NCBI RefSeq assembly: GCF_013409935.1
Contig: NZ_JACCCO010000001.1
Span: 682,001 to 746,000 of the forward strand
DNA length: 64,000 nucleotides
DNA from: Streptosporangium sandarakinum
Lineage (GTDB): Bacteria; Actinomycetota; Actinomycetes; Streptosporangiales; Streptosporangiaceae
Direction of reading: 5' to 3'
Below, in pieces: positions 43,920 to 52,764 of the stretch. The position numbers and the translations under genes are program-made. Positions within the stretch are counted from its first letter, which is position 1. Each line of letters opens with the position of its first letter. The notes under the pieces are model-generated. The model was not told the DNA's origin. It did not search any database and saw only the letters and a list, made by a program, of their open reading frames with translations.

Positions 43920-45161
43920 ATGAAGATCACACGCCTCCGGCGCCCGGCCGGCGCCGGAACCACCGCCGCGGCCGGCGCGCCGGCCCCAGGCCGGGACGCC
44001 GCCGGCCGGACCGACCGGCCTCACCGGAACGCGGAAGGAGGACCGGCCGCGCGTGCGCGGAGACGCCCGTGGGCCGCGACGCTGTCGGCCGTGGCCCTGG
44101 CGGCGACGGCCGCGGCGCTGAGCCCGGTGGCGGGTACGGGCACCGCCGCCGCGGAGTCGAACGGCGGGGTGCGGGTCATGCCGCTGGGCGATTCGATCAC
44201 CGAAGGCACCCAGGTGCCGGGCGGCTACCGGATCGGCCTGTGGCAGCGCCTGGCCGCCGGCCGCTACACGATCGACTTCGTCGGATCGCAGTACAACGGG
44301 CCGGCCGGTCTGGGCGACCACGACCACGAGGGACATCCCGGTTGGCGGATCGACCAGATCGACGCCAACGTCACCGGCTGGCTGCGCACCCACACCCCCC
44401 GCACGGTGCTGCTGCACATCGGCACCAACGACGTCCTGCAGAACTACAACGTCTCCTCGGCGCCGTCCCGGCTGTCGGCGCTGATCGACCACATCACCGC
44501 GGCCGCGCCGAACGCGGAGGTGTTCGTCGCGACGATCATCCCGCTGTCGAACTCCGGCCAGGAGGCCGCCGCCCGCACCTTCAACGCCGCGATCCCCGGG
44601 ATCGTGCGGTCCAAGGTGAACAGCGGCAGGCGCGTCCACCTGGTCGACATGCACGGCAGGCTGACCACGGCCGACCTGATCGACGGCGTCCACCCCACCG
44701 CGACCGGCTACGACAAGATGGCCGCCGCCTGGTACCAGGCCCTCCAGTCGGTCCCCGGCAGCATCGGCCAGGACCCCGGCCCGTCGCCCTCTCCGTCGGT
44801 GACCCCCTCGCCCAGCGCCACCCCGACGCCCTCCGGTGAACCGGGCGCCTGCCGGGTCGGCGTCACCGTCAACGCCTGGAACACCGGGCTGACCGACAAC
44901 CTCGTCATCACCAACACCGGATCATCGCCGATCAACGGCTGGTCCCTGGCCTTCACCCTCCCCGGCGGCCAGACCGTCACCGGCGGATGGAATGCCACCT
45001 ACACCCCTGCCGGCGGCCGGATCACGGCCAGGAACGTCACCTACAACGCCTCCCTGGCACCCGGAGCCTCCACCGAGATCGGCTTCCAGGCCACCCACAC
45101 CGGCGACACCGGCAAACCCACCGCGTTCACCCTCAACGGAGCCGCCTGCACCCTCTCCTGA
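43920..45161 (+). CDS. Secreted SGNH/GDSL esterase with CBM2
   Basis: The 413-residue protein has an unusually long, Arg/Ala-rich N-region before the hydrophobic signal segment (WAATLSAVALAATAAALSP, about 51-69). The SGNH hydrolase (about 83-275) shows block I MPLGDSITEGT (Ser 92), block III IGTND (Asn 170) and block V DGVHPT (Asp 255, His 258), as in CE3-like acetylxylan esterases. A Ser/Pro linker leads to a CBM2 (about 315-413: VNAWNTGLTDNLVITNTG, INGWSLAFTLPGGQTVTGG). It probably deacetylates xylan or similar glycans. It lies 165 bases after the GH43 gene and 38 before the next. Confidence 0.85.
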   Translation: MKITRLRRPAGAGTTAAAGAPAPGRDAAGRTDRPHRNAEGGPAARARRRPWAATLSAVALAATAAALSPVAGTGTAAAESNGGVRVMPLGDSITEGTQVPGGYRIGLWQRLAAGRYTIDFVGSQYNGPAGLGDHDHEGHPGWRIDQIDANVTGWLRTHTPRTVLLHIGTNDVLQNYNVSSAPSRLSALIDHITAAAPNAEVFVATIIPLSNSGQEAAARTFNAAIPGIVRSKVNSGRRVHLVDMHGRLTTADLIDGVHPTATGYDKMAAAWYQALQSVPGSIGQDPGPSPSPSVTPSPSATPTPSGEPGACRVGVTVNAWNTGLTDNLVITNTGSSPINGWSLAFTLPGGQTVTGGWNATYTPAGGRITARNVTYNASLAPGASTEIGFQATHTGDTGKPTAFTLNGAACTLS

Positions 45162-45199
45162 CGCATCGCCCGACGACCCCCACCTCCCAGGAGACATCA

Positions 45200-47203
45200 A
45201 TGCGCTTCAGCCGACATCGGCGCCGGCTCGCGGCCGCGATCGCGGTGGCGCTCGGCGCCCTCGGAATCGCGACGGCCGGCTCCTCCCACGCCGCCGCGGG
45301 CTGCCGGGTCACCTACACCGTGACCAACGAATGGTCCGGCGGTTTCGGAGCCAACGTGACGATCGACAACCTCGGTGACCCGGTCAACGACTGGAAGCTG
45401 ACCTGGTCGTTCCCCGCCGGGCAGACCGTCGCCCAGCTGTGGAACGGCACCCACGTCCAGTCCGGCGCCCAGGTCACCGTGACCAACGCCGAGTACAACG
45501 GCACGATCGCGACCGGCGGCAGCGCGTCGTTCGGCTTCAACGGCACCTGGACCTCGTCCAACCCGGCGCCGGCGAGCTTCGCGCTGAACGGCACCGTCTG
45601 CGGCGGCACCGTCAGCCCCTCGCCCAGCACCAGCCCCAGCACCGGCCCCTCGCCGAGCACCAGCCCGTCGACCGGTCCCACGAGCGGGCCGTGGCCGCCG
45701 TCGCCGACGTTCTCCAACCCGGTGCTGTGGCAGGACCTGGCCGACATCGACGTCTTCCGGGTCGACGACACCTACTACTACTCGGCCTCCACGATGCACT
45801 ACTCGCCCGGCGCGCCGATCCTGCGCTCCTACGACCTGGTCGACTGGGAGTACGCCGGCCACTCGGTGCCCAGGCTGGACTTCGGGTCGAAGTACGACCT
45901 GAACGGCGGGCGCGCGTACGTCAACGGGATCTGGGCGTCGTTCCTGAACTACCGGAAGAGCAACAGGACCTTCTACTGGGGCGGCTGCGTCGACTTCAGC
46001 AAGACCTACATCTACACCGCCACCTCCGCCGAGGGCCCGTGGAACCGGCACACCACGATCGACAAGTGCTACTACGACGCCGGGCTGCTGGTCGACGACA
46101 ACGACACGATGTACGTCGCCTACGGCAACACCCAGATCAGCGTGGCCCAGCTGTCGGCCGACGGGAAGACCGAGGTCCGCAGCCAGCAGGTGTTCTCCAC
46201 GCCGTCCAGCGTGGGCACGCTGGAGGGGTCGCGGATGTACAGGCGCAACGGCGCCTACTACATCTTCCTGACCCGCCCGGCCAACGGCCAGTACGTGCTG
46301 AAGTCCACCAACGGCCCGTTCGGCCCGTACGAGATGCGCCAGGTGCTGCTCAACATGCCCGGCCCGGTCTCCGGCGGCGGCGTGCCGCACCAGGGCGGGC
46401 TGGTGCAGACCCAGAACGGCGCCTGGTACTACCTGGCCTTCCAGGACGCCTACCCCGGCGGGCGGATCCCCGTACTGGCGCCGATCACCTGGACCTCCGA
46501 CGGCTGGCCGACCGTGCAGACCGTGAACGGCGCCTGGGGCGGCTCCTACCCCTACCCCAACGTGCCGCGCCCGCCGCGGCAGGTGAAGTCCCCCACCGGG
46601 ACCGACACCTTCGCCGGCACCCGGCTCGGCCCGGAGTGGGAGTGGAACCACAACCCCGACACCACCAGGTACAGCGTCGGCGACGGGCTGCGGCTGCAGA
46701 CCGCCACGGTGACCAACGACCTGTACTCGGCCCGCAACACCCTCACCCACCGCATCCTGGGCCCGTCCTCGACGGCGACGATCCAGCTGGACCACTCGGC
46801 GATGCGCGACGGTGACCGGGCCGGGCTGGCGATGTTCCGCGACTCCTCGGCCTGGATCGGCGTCAGACGCGACAACGGCCAGACCCGCCTGGTCGTGACC
46901 AACAACCTGACCATGAACGGCAGCTGGCAGACCACCTCCACCGGCACCGAGGTCGCCTCCACCGCTGTCTCCGGCGGGCGGATCTGGCTGCGGGTCAACG
47001 CCGACATCCGGCCCGGCAGCGGCCGGCAGGCGAGGTTCTCCTACAGCACCGACGGGGTGAACTTCACCTCCTTCGGGCCGGCCTTCACGATGGGCAACGC
47101 CTGGCAGTTCTTCATGGGCTACCGCTACGCCGTCTTCAACTACGCCACCCAGTCGCTCGGCGGCGCGGTCACCGTCAACCGGTTCGACCTGACCACGCCC
47201 TGA
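45200..47203 (+). CDS. Secreted GH43 enzyme with N-terminal CBM2 and C-terminal beta-sandwich
   Basis: The 667-residue product has a signal peptide (about 1-33). Unlike its neighbours, the CBM2 comes first (about 35-134: NEWSGGFGANVTIDNLGD, NDWKLTWSFPAGQTV). After an SPSTS-repeat linker the GH43 propeller (about 170-480) has Asp 184 (ADIDVFRV), Asp 293 (YYDAGLLVDD) and Glu 342 (LEGSRMYR). The last 180 residues match the concanavalin-like C-domain of beta-xylosidases (TDTFAGTRLGPEWEWNHNPD, WIGVRRDNGQTRLVV). Likely beta-xylosidase or exo-acting arabinanase. AGGAGA precedes ATG 45200. It is probably co-transcribed with the SGNH esterase. Confidence 0.87.
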   Translation: MRFSRHRRRLAAAIAVALGALGIATAGSSHAAAGCRVTYTVTNEWSGGFGANVTIDNLGDPVNDWKLTWSFPAGQTVAQLWNGTHVQSGAQVTVTNAEYNGTIATGGSASFGFNGTWTSSNPAPASFALNGTVCGGTVSPSPSTSPSTGPSPSTSPSTGPTSGPWPPSPTFSNPVLWQDLADIDVFRVDDTYYYSASTMHYSPGAPILRSYDLVDWEYAGHSVPRLDFGSKYDLNGGRAYVNGIWASFLNYRKSNRTFYWGGCVDFSKTYIYTATSAEGPWNRHTTIDKCYYDAGLLVDDNDTMYVAYGNTQISVAQLSADGKTEVRSQQVFSTPSSVGTLEGSRMYRRNGAYYIFLTRPANGQYVLKSTNGPFGPYEMRQVLLNMPGPVSGGGVPHQGGLVQTQNGAWYYLAFQDAYPGGRIPVLAPITWTSDGWPTVQTVNGAWGGSYPYPNVPRPPRQVKSPTGTDTFAGTRLGPEWEWNHNPDTTRYSVGDGLRLQTATVTNDLYSARNTLTHRILGPSSTATIQLDHSAMRDGDRAGLAMFRDSSAWIGVRRDNGQTRLVVTNNLTMNGSWQTTSTGTEVASTAVSGGRIWLRVNADIRPGSGRQARFSYSTDGVNFTSFGPAFTMGNAWQFFMGYRYAVFNYATQSLGGAVTVNRFDLTTP

Positions 47204-47216
47204 CACCATCGCCCAC

Positions 47217-47259
47217 GGCGGCCCCCGGAGGGCGCGCACCGCGCCCTCCGGGGGCCGCC
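47217..47259 (+). terminator. Strong hairpin closing the CAZyme operon
   Basis: A 19-bp perfect stem (GGCGGCCCCCGGAGGGCGC with its complement at 47241-47259) and five-base loop starts 13 bases after the GH43 stop codon. Confidence 0.75.
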
Positions 47260-47432
47260 GGCCCTTGCCGGTGTGAACCCGGTGGCGTACCGCCGCCGGG
47301 CCTGCCGGCGCCGCCGTCCTCACGCGGCGGGGAGGGGCGGCACGATGACCGTTCGCCTCCTTCTGTACCGCTGAGACGACCGGTTGGCGATCTGCGGCGA
47401 ACTTTCCCGGCCGGGCGGCACTCCAATACGGC

Positions 47433-47999
47433 ATGAACAACGGTCACAGAGGAAACCGCAAGCACAAGCTGGTCCGGCTGGGACGCCCGGTCATCGCGGC
47501 GGCGCTCGCCGCGGGCATGGCACTGACCGGCGTCACGGCGGCGAGCGCCGCCGCGACGTCCGCCGGCGCGGCCACCGACGCCACCACCGGTGCGAGCGGC
47601 AGGTTCGGCCCGTACGGCTACGGAGGCGTGCGGCTCGGGATGACCCTCAAGCAGGCCGAGGGGACCCGCAAGATCGTAAAGAAGCTCAGCGCGGGTCAGT
47701 GCTCGGGCTGGGATCTCAAGGCGCACCCGACCGGCCGCGACGGGGTGGGCCTCCACATCTCCAAGAAGCTGGGGGTCGCCCTCATCCAAGCGCCCAAGGG
47801 CGTCGAGACACCCGAGGGCATCAAGGTCGGCTCCACCATGAAGCAGGTCAAGAAGGCCTACCCCCGGCTCGACACCACGGGCAACTACCCCGTCGCCGGC
47901 GTTCCCGGCAACCCGAAGGCCCTGTACTACTTCCTGTCGAACCGAGGCAAGGTCTACGAGTTGGCTCTGGCCCTGAAGAACCAGGACTGCACCAACTAG
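47433..47999 (+). CDS. Secreted protein of unknown function
   Basis: The 188-residue product has a long basic N-region and a signal segment (PVIAAALAAGMALTGVTAAS) with likely cleavage near ASAAA (about residue 40). The mature part reads YGYGGVRLGMTLKQAEGTRK, has a Cys at about 90 (GQCSGWDLKAH) and near the end (NQDCTN), which may pair. It contains VGSTMKQVKKAYPRLDTTGN; the two GMTLKQA/GSTMKQV steps recall small repeated beta-alpha units of BLIP/SmpA-like folds, but this is weak. It is common in streptosporangial genomes as far as I recall. No operon partner. A hairpin follows. Confidence 0.65.
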   Translation: MNNGHRGNRKHKLVRLGRPVIAAALAAGMALTGVTAASAAATSAGAATDATTGASGRFGPYGYGGVRLGMTLKQAEGTRKIVKKLSAGQCSGWDLKAHPTGRDGVGLHISKKLGVALIQAPKGVETPEGIKVGSTMKQVKKAYPRLDTTGNYPVAGVPGNPKALYYFLSNRGKVYELALALKNQDCTN

Positions 48000-48012
48000 G
48001 CCCGGCCGGTCT

Positions 48013-48058
48013 CGCGGAACCCCTCACACGGCCGGCGGGTTCCGCGAGGGGTTCCGCG
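48013..48058 (+). terminator. Hairpin after the secreted protein gene
   Basis: CGCGGAACCCCTC (48013-48025) pairs with GAGGGGTTCCGCG (48046-48058) over a 20-base loop, 13 bases after the stop codon. No T-tract. The 250 bases beyond it hold no recognisable gene. Confidence 0.6.
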
Positions 48059-48309
48059 AACGGCGACCTGCACGAGCACGGCCGTCCGGCGCGGGCCCGC
48101 CGGTCCCGCGGAACCGACCGTTCATGAGAACAGGAACGGTCACCGGCGTCACGCACGGCTGCTTCGCGGTCGGTCGCACCGGCCCGAGCGGAGGACCTGC
48201 CGGAGGGCCGGGTGCGGGAGGAGGCGCACCATCGTCGCCGAGACCGGCCGCATCCATGACCCGCGGATCATCGAATCGAAGATCTGTGACCGGTCGAGCG
48301 CCCTCGGGG

Positions 48310-48813
48310 TCAGCGCCCGGTCGCGCCGTCGATCAGTTCGCGGAGGATGTCCGCGTGGCCCGCGTGACGGCCGGTCTCCTCGATCATGTGGGTGAGGGCC
48401 CAGCGGATGCTGGGAGCGGGGCGTTCCGGCCGCGGTCGACGAGGGATCGGCGCACCGAGATCGGTGCACCCGTCGAGCACCTGGTTCGCCAGTTCGACCG
48501 TCTCCCGGTAACGGGCGAGGACATCGGCCACGCTGTCGGTCGGTGCGGCCTGGAACGTCGCCGGCCAGTCGGTGACGTCGTCCCCGAGGAACATCGAGCG
48601 TTCGACGAAGGTCAGGTGGTTGAGCAGGCCGAGCAGGTTCGTGCCCGACGGCACCGCGGCTGTTCGCACCTGTGGTTCGGGGGCGCCGTCGACCTTCGCG
48701 GCGACCGAGTTCCGGAGGTAGTCGAGGAATCCGCGCAGGGTCTCGGTCTCGCCGCCTCCGGTCCGGGGCGGCGGGGTGTCACCGCGGCGGTTGCGGCGTG
48801 TGGAGCCGGGCAC
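48310..48813 (-). CDS. DinB family protein (DUF664)
   Basis: This 167-residue four-helix protein is of the DinB/YfiT superfamily, some members of which are mycothiol-dependent metal enzymes. It shows ETLRGFLDYLRNSVAAKVDG, a first-helix His in LLGLLNHLTFVERSMF and a late HMIEETGRHAGHADILRELI with two or three His that, with the first, would bind a divalent metal. The exact reaction is not known. Start GTG 48813 with GGGAG upstream. The methyltransferase gene ends 41 bases upstream on the same strand, so they may be co-transcribed. Confidence 0.87.
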   Translation of the reverse strand: MPGSTRRNRRGDTPPPRTGGGETETLRGFLDYLRNSVAAKVDGAPEPQVRTAAVPSGTNLLGLLNHLTFVERSMFLGDDVTDWPATFQAAPTDSVADVLARYRETVELANQVLDGCTDLGAPIPRRPRPERPAPSIRWALTHMIEETGRHAGHADILRELIDGATGR

Positions 48814-48854
48814 AGTGGTCTCCCTTCTTCATCGGGGTGGCGCCGGTCGCCGTG

Positions 48855-49481
48855 TCAGGCGGTGCGGCGGATGAGCAGGACATGGTCGGTGACCTCGGCG
48901 GTGCGCCCGCCCGGTCCGGTCGCGATCCGGCGGGGTGCGTCGGCCCGCTCGACCGTCCACGTCGCCGGGTCCAGGTCGATGCCCGCGGCGACCTCCCGCG
49001 GGCTCGGGTACCGGACGTCGGGACCCTGGTTCCACGACCACGGCGCGGCCGAGCCGTGGTCGACGACCAGCAGCCGCCCACCCCGGCGCAGCGCGTGCGC
49101 GGCGGAGCGCAGGACGGTCGCCCTGTCCAGGTCGAAGGGGGTGTGCAGGTAGTGGGCGCAGATCAGGTCGAATCCGCCCCGTGGGAAGGACTCGTGCAGG
49201 TCATGCCGCTGGGCGATGACCCGGTCGCCCAGGCCGCGTGAGCGGGCGAGGTCTGTGAGCCGCTCGACCGCCACGGCCGAGATGTCGGCGGCGGTGACGC
49301 GCCACCCCTGGCCGGCGAGCCACAGCGCGTCGCCGCCGTCGCCGCATCCGAGGTCCAACGCGTCGCCGGGCGGCAGGCCCTCGACCGTCTCGGTGAGACG
49401 CGCGTTCGGCTGCGGGTCGCCGGCCGCCGGCCGGGCCGCGTAGAGGTCGTCCCAGAACGTGACCGCATCGGTGGTGCTCAT
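48855..49481 (-). CDS. Class I SAM-dependent methyltransferase (TehB-like)
   Basis: The 208-residue enzyme shows FWDDLYAARPA, motif I ALDLGCGDGGDALWLAGQGW (about 41-60), VTAADISAVAVERL and the tail HYLHTPFDLDR with LRRGGRLLVVDHGSAAPW. It resembles the TehB/thiopurine methyltransferase-like group often regulated by adjacent XRE-cupin proteins. The ATG at 49481 has GGAG nearby. It is divergent from the XRE-cupin gene; the 87-base shared region carries a direct repeat. Substrate unknown; a role in detoxification of metalloids or hydrophobic compounds is possible. Confidence 0.85.
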   Translation of the reverse strand: MSTTDAVTFWDDLYAARPAAGDPQPNARLTETVEGLPPGDALDLGCGDGGDALWLAGQGWRVTAADISAVAVERLTDLARSRGLGDRVIAQRHDLHESFPRGGFDLICAHYLHTPFDLDRATVLRSAAHALRRGGRLLVVDHGSAAPWSWNQGPDVRYPSPREVAAGIDLDPATWTVERADAPRRIATGPGGRTAEVTDHVLLIRRTA

Positions 49482-49528
49482 CAAGACTCCTTCTGTCGGG
49501 ATGCGCTCAGTCTCACCAGGCGTACCGC

Positions 49529-49558
49529 GTTCTGGCACGGAAACTTGCGGTTCTGGCA
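49529..49558. promoter_or_regulatory. Direct repeat GTTCTGGCA, 21-bp spacing
   Basis: GTTCTGGCA occurs at 49529-49537 and 49550-49558, so the copies lie two helical turns apart on one DNA face. The site is between the divergent methyltransferase and XRE-cupin genes, ending 10 bases before the GTG start, as expected for an autoregulator site. Confidence 0.5.
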
Positions 49559-49568
49559 AGATGGCCTC

Positions 49569-50177
49569 GTGGATCGCAGGACGGACGACGACGTGCTCGA
49601 CGCGGTGGGGCCGCGGCTTCGTGCGCTGCGTCGTGACCGCGGCATCACCCTCGCCGCCCTCGCGGCGACGACCGGCGTCTCGGAGAGCACCCTTTCCCGG
49701 CTGGAGAGCGGGCGGCGCCGGGCGACCCTGGAGTTGCTGCTGCCGCTGGCCCGTACCTACGACGTTCCGCTGGACGACCTGGTCGGCGCCCCGCACACCG
49801 GCGACCCCCGGATACACCTCAAGCCGATGAGACGGTTCGGGATGACCTTCGTGCCCCTGTCCCGGCGGCCGGGCGGGATACACGCGTTCAAGATGATCAT
49901 CCCCGCCCGGCCGGAACCCCTCGAACCGACTCCGCAGACCCACGAAGGCTTCGAATGGCTGTACGTGCTCAGCGGTCACCTGCGACTCGTGCTCGGCGAG
50001 CGCGACCTGACGTTGCCGCCCGGTGAGGCGGCCGAGTTCGACACGTCCCTGCCGCACTGGCTGGGCAGCGCCGACGGCGGCGTGGTCGAGCTTCTCATCC
50101 TGTTCGGCCCGCAAGGGGTGCGTTCGCACGTACGCGCCGGCCCTCATCGGTCATCTCACGGCGGGAGCCGGCGGTGA
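49569..50177 (+). CDS. XRE family regulator with cupin sensor domain
   Basis: The 202-residue protein has a helix-turn-helix at about 10-65 (VGPRLRALRRDRGITLAALA, TGVSESTLSRLESGRRRATL) and a C-terminal cupin_2 barrel (THEGFEWLYVLSGHLRLVLG, LTLPPGEAAEFDTSLPHWLG) with His and Glu that may bind a metal or small ligand. Start GTG 49569 is chosen over the upstream TTG because the direct repeat would otherwise fall within the coding region. It likely represses itself and the divergent methyltransferase. The last 15 residues are low-complexity. Confidence 0.85.
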   Translation: MDRRTDDDVLDAVGPRLRALRRDRGITLAALAATTGVSESTLSRLESGRRRATLELLLPLARTYDVPLDDLVGAPHTGDPRIHLKPMRRFGMTFVPLSRRPGGIHAFKMIIPARPEPLEPTPQTHEGFEWLYVLSGHLRLVLGERDLTLPPGEAAEFDTSLPHWLGSADGGVVELLILFGPQGVRSHVRAGPHRSSHGGSRR

Positions 50178-50231
50178 GTTCGGCCGGAGACTCCGCATCC
50201 GCTCTTGGTGACGTCCAGGTGAAACAACAGA

Positions 50232-50267
50232 AGAGCCACAATTCCCAATCTTGGGAATTGTGGCTCT
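50232..50267 (-). terminator. Terminator of the tRNA-Pro gene
   Basis: A perfect 17-bp inverted repeat with a two-base centre (arm AGAGCCACAATTCCCAA) begins 18 bases after the tRNA 3' end in the leftward direction. It is followed there by a T-rich run (TTCTGTTGTTT). Its arms are AT-richer than the genome, unlike the other hairpins here. Confidence 0.85.
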
Positions 50268-50284
50268 GACCTGCCCTAATACCG

Positions 50285-50358
<74 letters not shown>

Positions 50359-50472
50359 GTATGTCCGGCGCCCTCTCGGGCGGGACGTCATAACCTTAGC
50401 GCAGATCTGGCGGACATGCGCACACGACGGTGCCCGCCGTACGCGTGCGGACGGATGAGAAGTGAGGGACGG

Positions 50473-50898
50473 GTGGGACGCAAGGCGGTGATCGACCAGC
50501 GGGAGCTGCGGAGGCTGGTCGCGGAGGGGCTGTCCAACGCGGAGCTGGCCTCCCGGTTCGGGGTGAGCGAGTCCGGGATCCTGCAGGCCAAGCGGGCGGC
50601 GGGGCTGTCCAAGCCGATGCTCGACCACTCCCGCGCGATCCCGTGGAAGCTCGACCGCGCCCACAGCCAGTCGGGCCCGGCGACGAACCTGCGGAACCTG
50701 TCGTCGGCGGCGCAGGGCCGGGCGATCCCGGCGGAGAAGCTCAACACCGCGCTGCGCTGGGCGGACCGGCTGGTGTCCGGCGGGCTGGACATCGCCTACG
50801 AGCCGGGGCGGGGGTTCGCGGAGGTGCCCGCCGTTCCGGGGCGATCGCTCGTCGAGGGCCTGCTGGCCGAGGTCCGCGCGGCGCTGGAGAAGCCGTAG
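50473..50898 (+). CDS. Helix-turn-helix domain protein of unknown function
   Basis: The 141-residue basic protein has RELRRLVAEGLSNAELASRF and GVSESGILQAKRAAGLSKP, a homeodomain-like helix-turn-helix similar to resolvase/HTH_23 types, at about residues 8-46. A C-terminal helical part (AIPAEKLNTALRWADRLVSG, VEGLLAEVRAALEKP) follows. I do not recognise the family. The GTG at 50473 is chosen for its GAGGGAC upstream; an ATG at 50455 is an alternative. It precedes a block of unknown membrane and coiled proteins by 260 bases and is divergent from the tRNA gene. Confidence 0.6.
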   Translation: MGRKAVIDQRELRRLVAEGLSNAELASRFGVSESGILQAKRAAGLSKPMLDHSRAIPWKLDRAHSQSGPATNLRNLSSAAQGRAIPAEKLNTALRWADRLVSGGLDIAYEPGRGFAEVPAVPGRSLVEGLLAEVRAALEKP

Positions 50899-51158
50899 GA
50901 CCGGTGACGACGACGCGCGGCACCGGAGAAGGCCGAGGGACCGGTGGCGGCGCGCGGCGCCGGAGAGGCCGGAGGACCGGTTGCGGCGAAACGGGGGAAA
51001 AGCCGCAGGAGGACGGCGGAATCCTCGTGCCGGACAAAGCTTCCCGGAACTTCGTACAAAGCTGTCATCGACGGTGAGTCACGGACATCTCCGAGCGGTT
51101 TCGAGGTCTGCCCCGGGGGCAGCGCACGAGAACAACCGCTATACAACCGGAGGCAGGT

Positions 51159-51827
51159 ATGTCCACCGTGATCTGGGTGGTCGTCATCGCGGTCGCGGTG
51201 GTGGCGATCATCGCAGTCGGCTACTTCATGACGGGGCAGCAGCGCAGGCGCCGGCTCCGCGACCGGTTCGGCCCGGAGTACGACCGCGCCGTCCGCGAGC
51301 GTGAAAGCCGCCAGGAGGCCGAGCAGGAGCTCCTCGCCCGCGAGCAGCGCTTCAGCTCCCTCGACATCCGGCCGCTCGACCCGGACACGCGGGACGCCTA
51401 CGCCAGGAAGTGGACGGAGGTCCAGGAGCGGTTCGTGGACGCCCCCGGGTTCGCGGTCACCGAGGCCGACCATCTGGTGACCTCCGTGATGGCGGAACGG
51501 GGCTACCCGACCGACGACTTCCAGCAGCGGCTCTCGGACCTGTCGGTCGAGCACGGCCGCACCCTCGACCACTACCGGCAGGCCCACGAGATCAGCAACC
51601 GCGCGGCCCGCACCGAGGCGTCCACCGAGGAGCTGCGCCAGGCGATGGTGCACTACCGCGTCCTGTTCGAGGAGCTCCTCTCGACCGGGAGCCCCGACGG
51701 CGGCCGTCCCGCACCGCACGCCGGGCCGGACCGGACGGACACCGCCCATGACGGTCGTTCCGTACCGGACCAGGCGGACACGACCGCCGAGGACAGGATC
51801 GACCGCCACGAGACCCGGGGACGGTGA
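51159..51827 (+). CDS. Membrane-anchored protein of unknown function, first of a three-gene operon
   Basis: The 222-residue protein has a single N-terminal membrane helix (VIWVVVIAVAVVAIIAVGYF) followed by basic residues (RRRRLRDRF), so the rest lies in the cytoplasm. A charged helical stretch (EYDRAVRERESRQEAEQELL) may be a coiled coil. A domain at about 85-175 contains ARKWTEVQERFVDAPGFAVT and HYRVLFEELL. The same domain recurs at the end of the next protein. The C-terminus is Asp/Thr/Arg-rich and disordered. Function is unknown. GGAGG precedes the ATG. Its stop overlaps the next start (GTGA). Confidence 0.7.
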   Translation: MSTVIWVVVIAVAVVAIIAVGYFMTGQQRRRRLRDRFGPEYDRAVRERESRQEAEQELLAREQRFSSLDIRPLDPDTRDAYARKWTEVQERFVDAPGFAVTEADHLVTSVMAERGYPTDDFQQRLSDLSVEHGRTLDHYRQAHEISNRAARTEASTEELRQAMVHYRVLFEELLSTGSPDGGRPAPHAGPDRTDTAHDGRSVPDQADTTAEDRIDRHETRGR

Positions 51828-52762
51828 CCGCGATGAACGAGAAGCTCGAACGGATCAAGGATCGGCTGGTCCACGGGACCGGCGAGACCCGGGAGGAGAC
51901 GGCCCGGGAGGAGACCGCGCGGCAGGGGGCGGTCCGGCCCGTCGACGGCGCGCCCGCCGGGTCGCCGGAGCAGGCGGAAGCCTCTCCGGTCGGCGTGTTC
52001 CCGGGCGACCGGCTCGTCGCCGGCCGCCGTGACGAACCGGCCCGCGACGGCCTGGCCGATGACGACACCGCCCCGACCACGGTGATCATCGACCGGCCCG
52101 GTGACGCGCCCGGCGACCGGGAGACCCCCGATCGGCACGACGGCATGACCGGCCACCGGGAGGCCGCCCCGCGTGAGTATCCGCCCGGCCCCCCGGAGGC
52201 CGCCGACCGGCCCGGCGTCCCCGCCGGTGAGGCCGTACGGCCCGGCCGGCCCGATCCCGCGCACGACGGCTCCGGTGCGCCCTCCCCGGTGACCGCCGCG
52301 TACGGCGCGCCCGGTGTGCCCGGCGCGTCCGATGCACACGGCGCGTCCGGTGCGCACGGCGCGTCCGGTGCGCATGGTGCGCCCCTTCCCGGGCGCGGTG
52401 TCCCCTCCCCCGCTCCCGGTGGCGTCTCTCCCGCGCCCGGCGACCCCTCCCCCGCGCGCGGCAACGGCCACTCCCCCACCGGCGGCGGCCCGCTGTTCGA
52501 GCACGACGCCGACGGGATCCGGCGGCGCTGGCAGGAGGTCCAGGTCGGTTTCGTCGACGACCCGCGTGACTCGGTCACCCGCGCCGACGCCCTCCTGGAA
52601 GAGCTGGTCGGCTCACTGCGGACCGCCCTGGAGCGCAGGACGGCCTCGCTCAGGCAGCGGTGGGACGGCGACGAGCACGACACCGAGCGGCTCCGCACCG
52701 CGCTGCGCGACTACCGGGCGACGCTGGAGCAGCTGCTGAACCTGTCGTCCGGGACGAGGTGA
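51824..52762 (+). CDS. Protein of unknown function with long disordered middle and shared C-terminal domain
   Basis: The 312-residue product begins MNEKLERIKDRLVHGTGE (after three extra codons). Residues about 20-225 are low-complexity, rich in Pro, Ala, Gly, Asp and Arg, with a short repeat of GAS-x-AHGAS units encoded by an 18-bp tandem repeat near 52.32-52.38 kb. The last 85 residues (RRRWQEVQVGFVDDPRDSVT, LRTALRDYRATLEQLLNLS) are homologous to the C-terminal domain of the upstream membrane protein. Function is unknown. The two are translationally coupled and followed by a tiny membrane protein, so they may form one membrane-linked assembly. Confidence 0.68.
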   Translation: MTAMNEKLERIKDRLVHGTGETREETAREETARQGAVRPVDGAPAGSPEQAEASPVGVFPGDRLVAGRRDEPARDGLADDDTAPTTVIIDRPGDAPGDRETPDRHDGMTGHREAAPREYPPGPPEAADRPGVPAGEAVRPGRPDPAHDGSGAPSPVTAAYGAPGVPGASDAHGASGAHGASGAHGAPLPGRGVPSPAPGGVSPAPGDPSPARGNGHSPTGGGPLFEHDADGIRRRWQEVQVGFVDDPRDSVTRADALLEELVGSLRTALERRTASLRQRWDGDEHDTERLRTALRDYRATLEQLLNLSSGTR

Positions 52763-52764
52763 CC

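Noticed and set aside
48149..48469. Leftward reading frame between the secreted protein and DinB genes
   Set aside because: Low-complexity sequence overlapping the DinB gene in another frame, with no motif or ribosome site.
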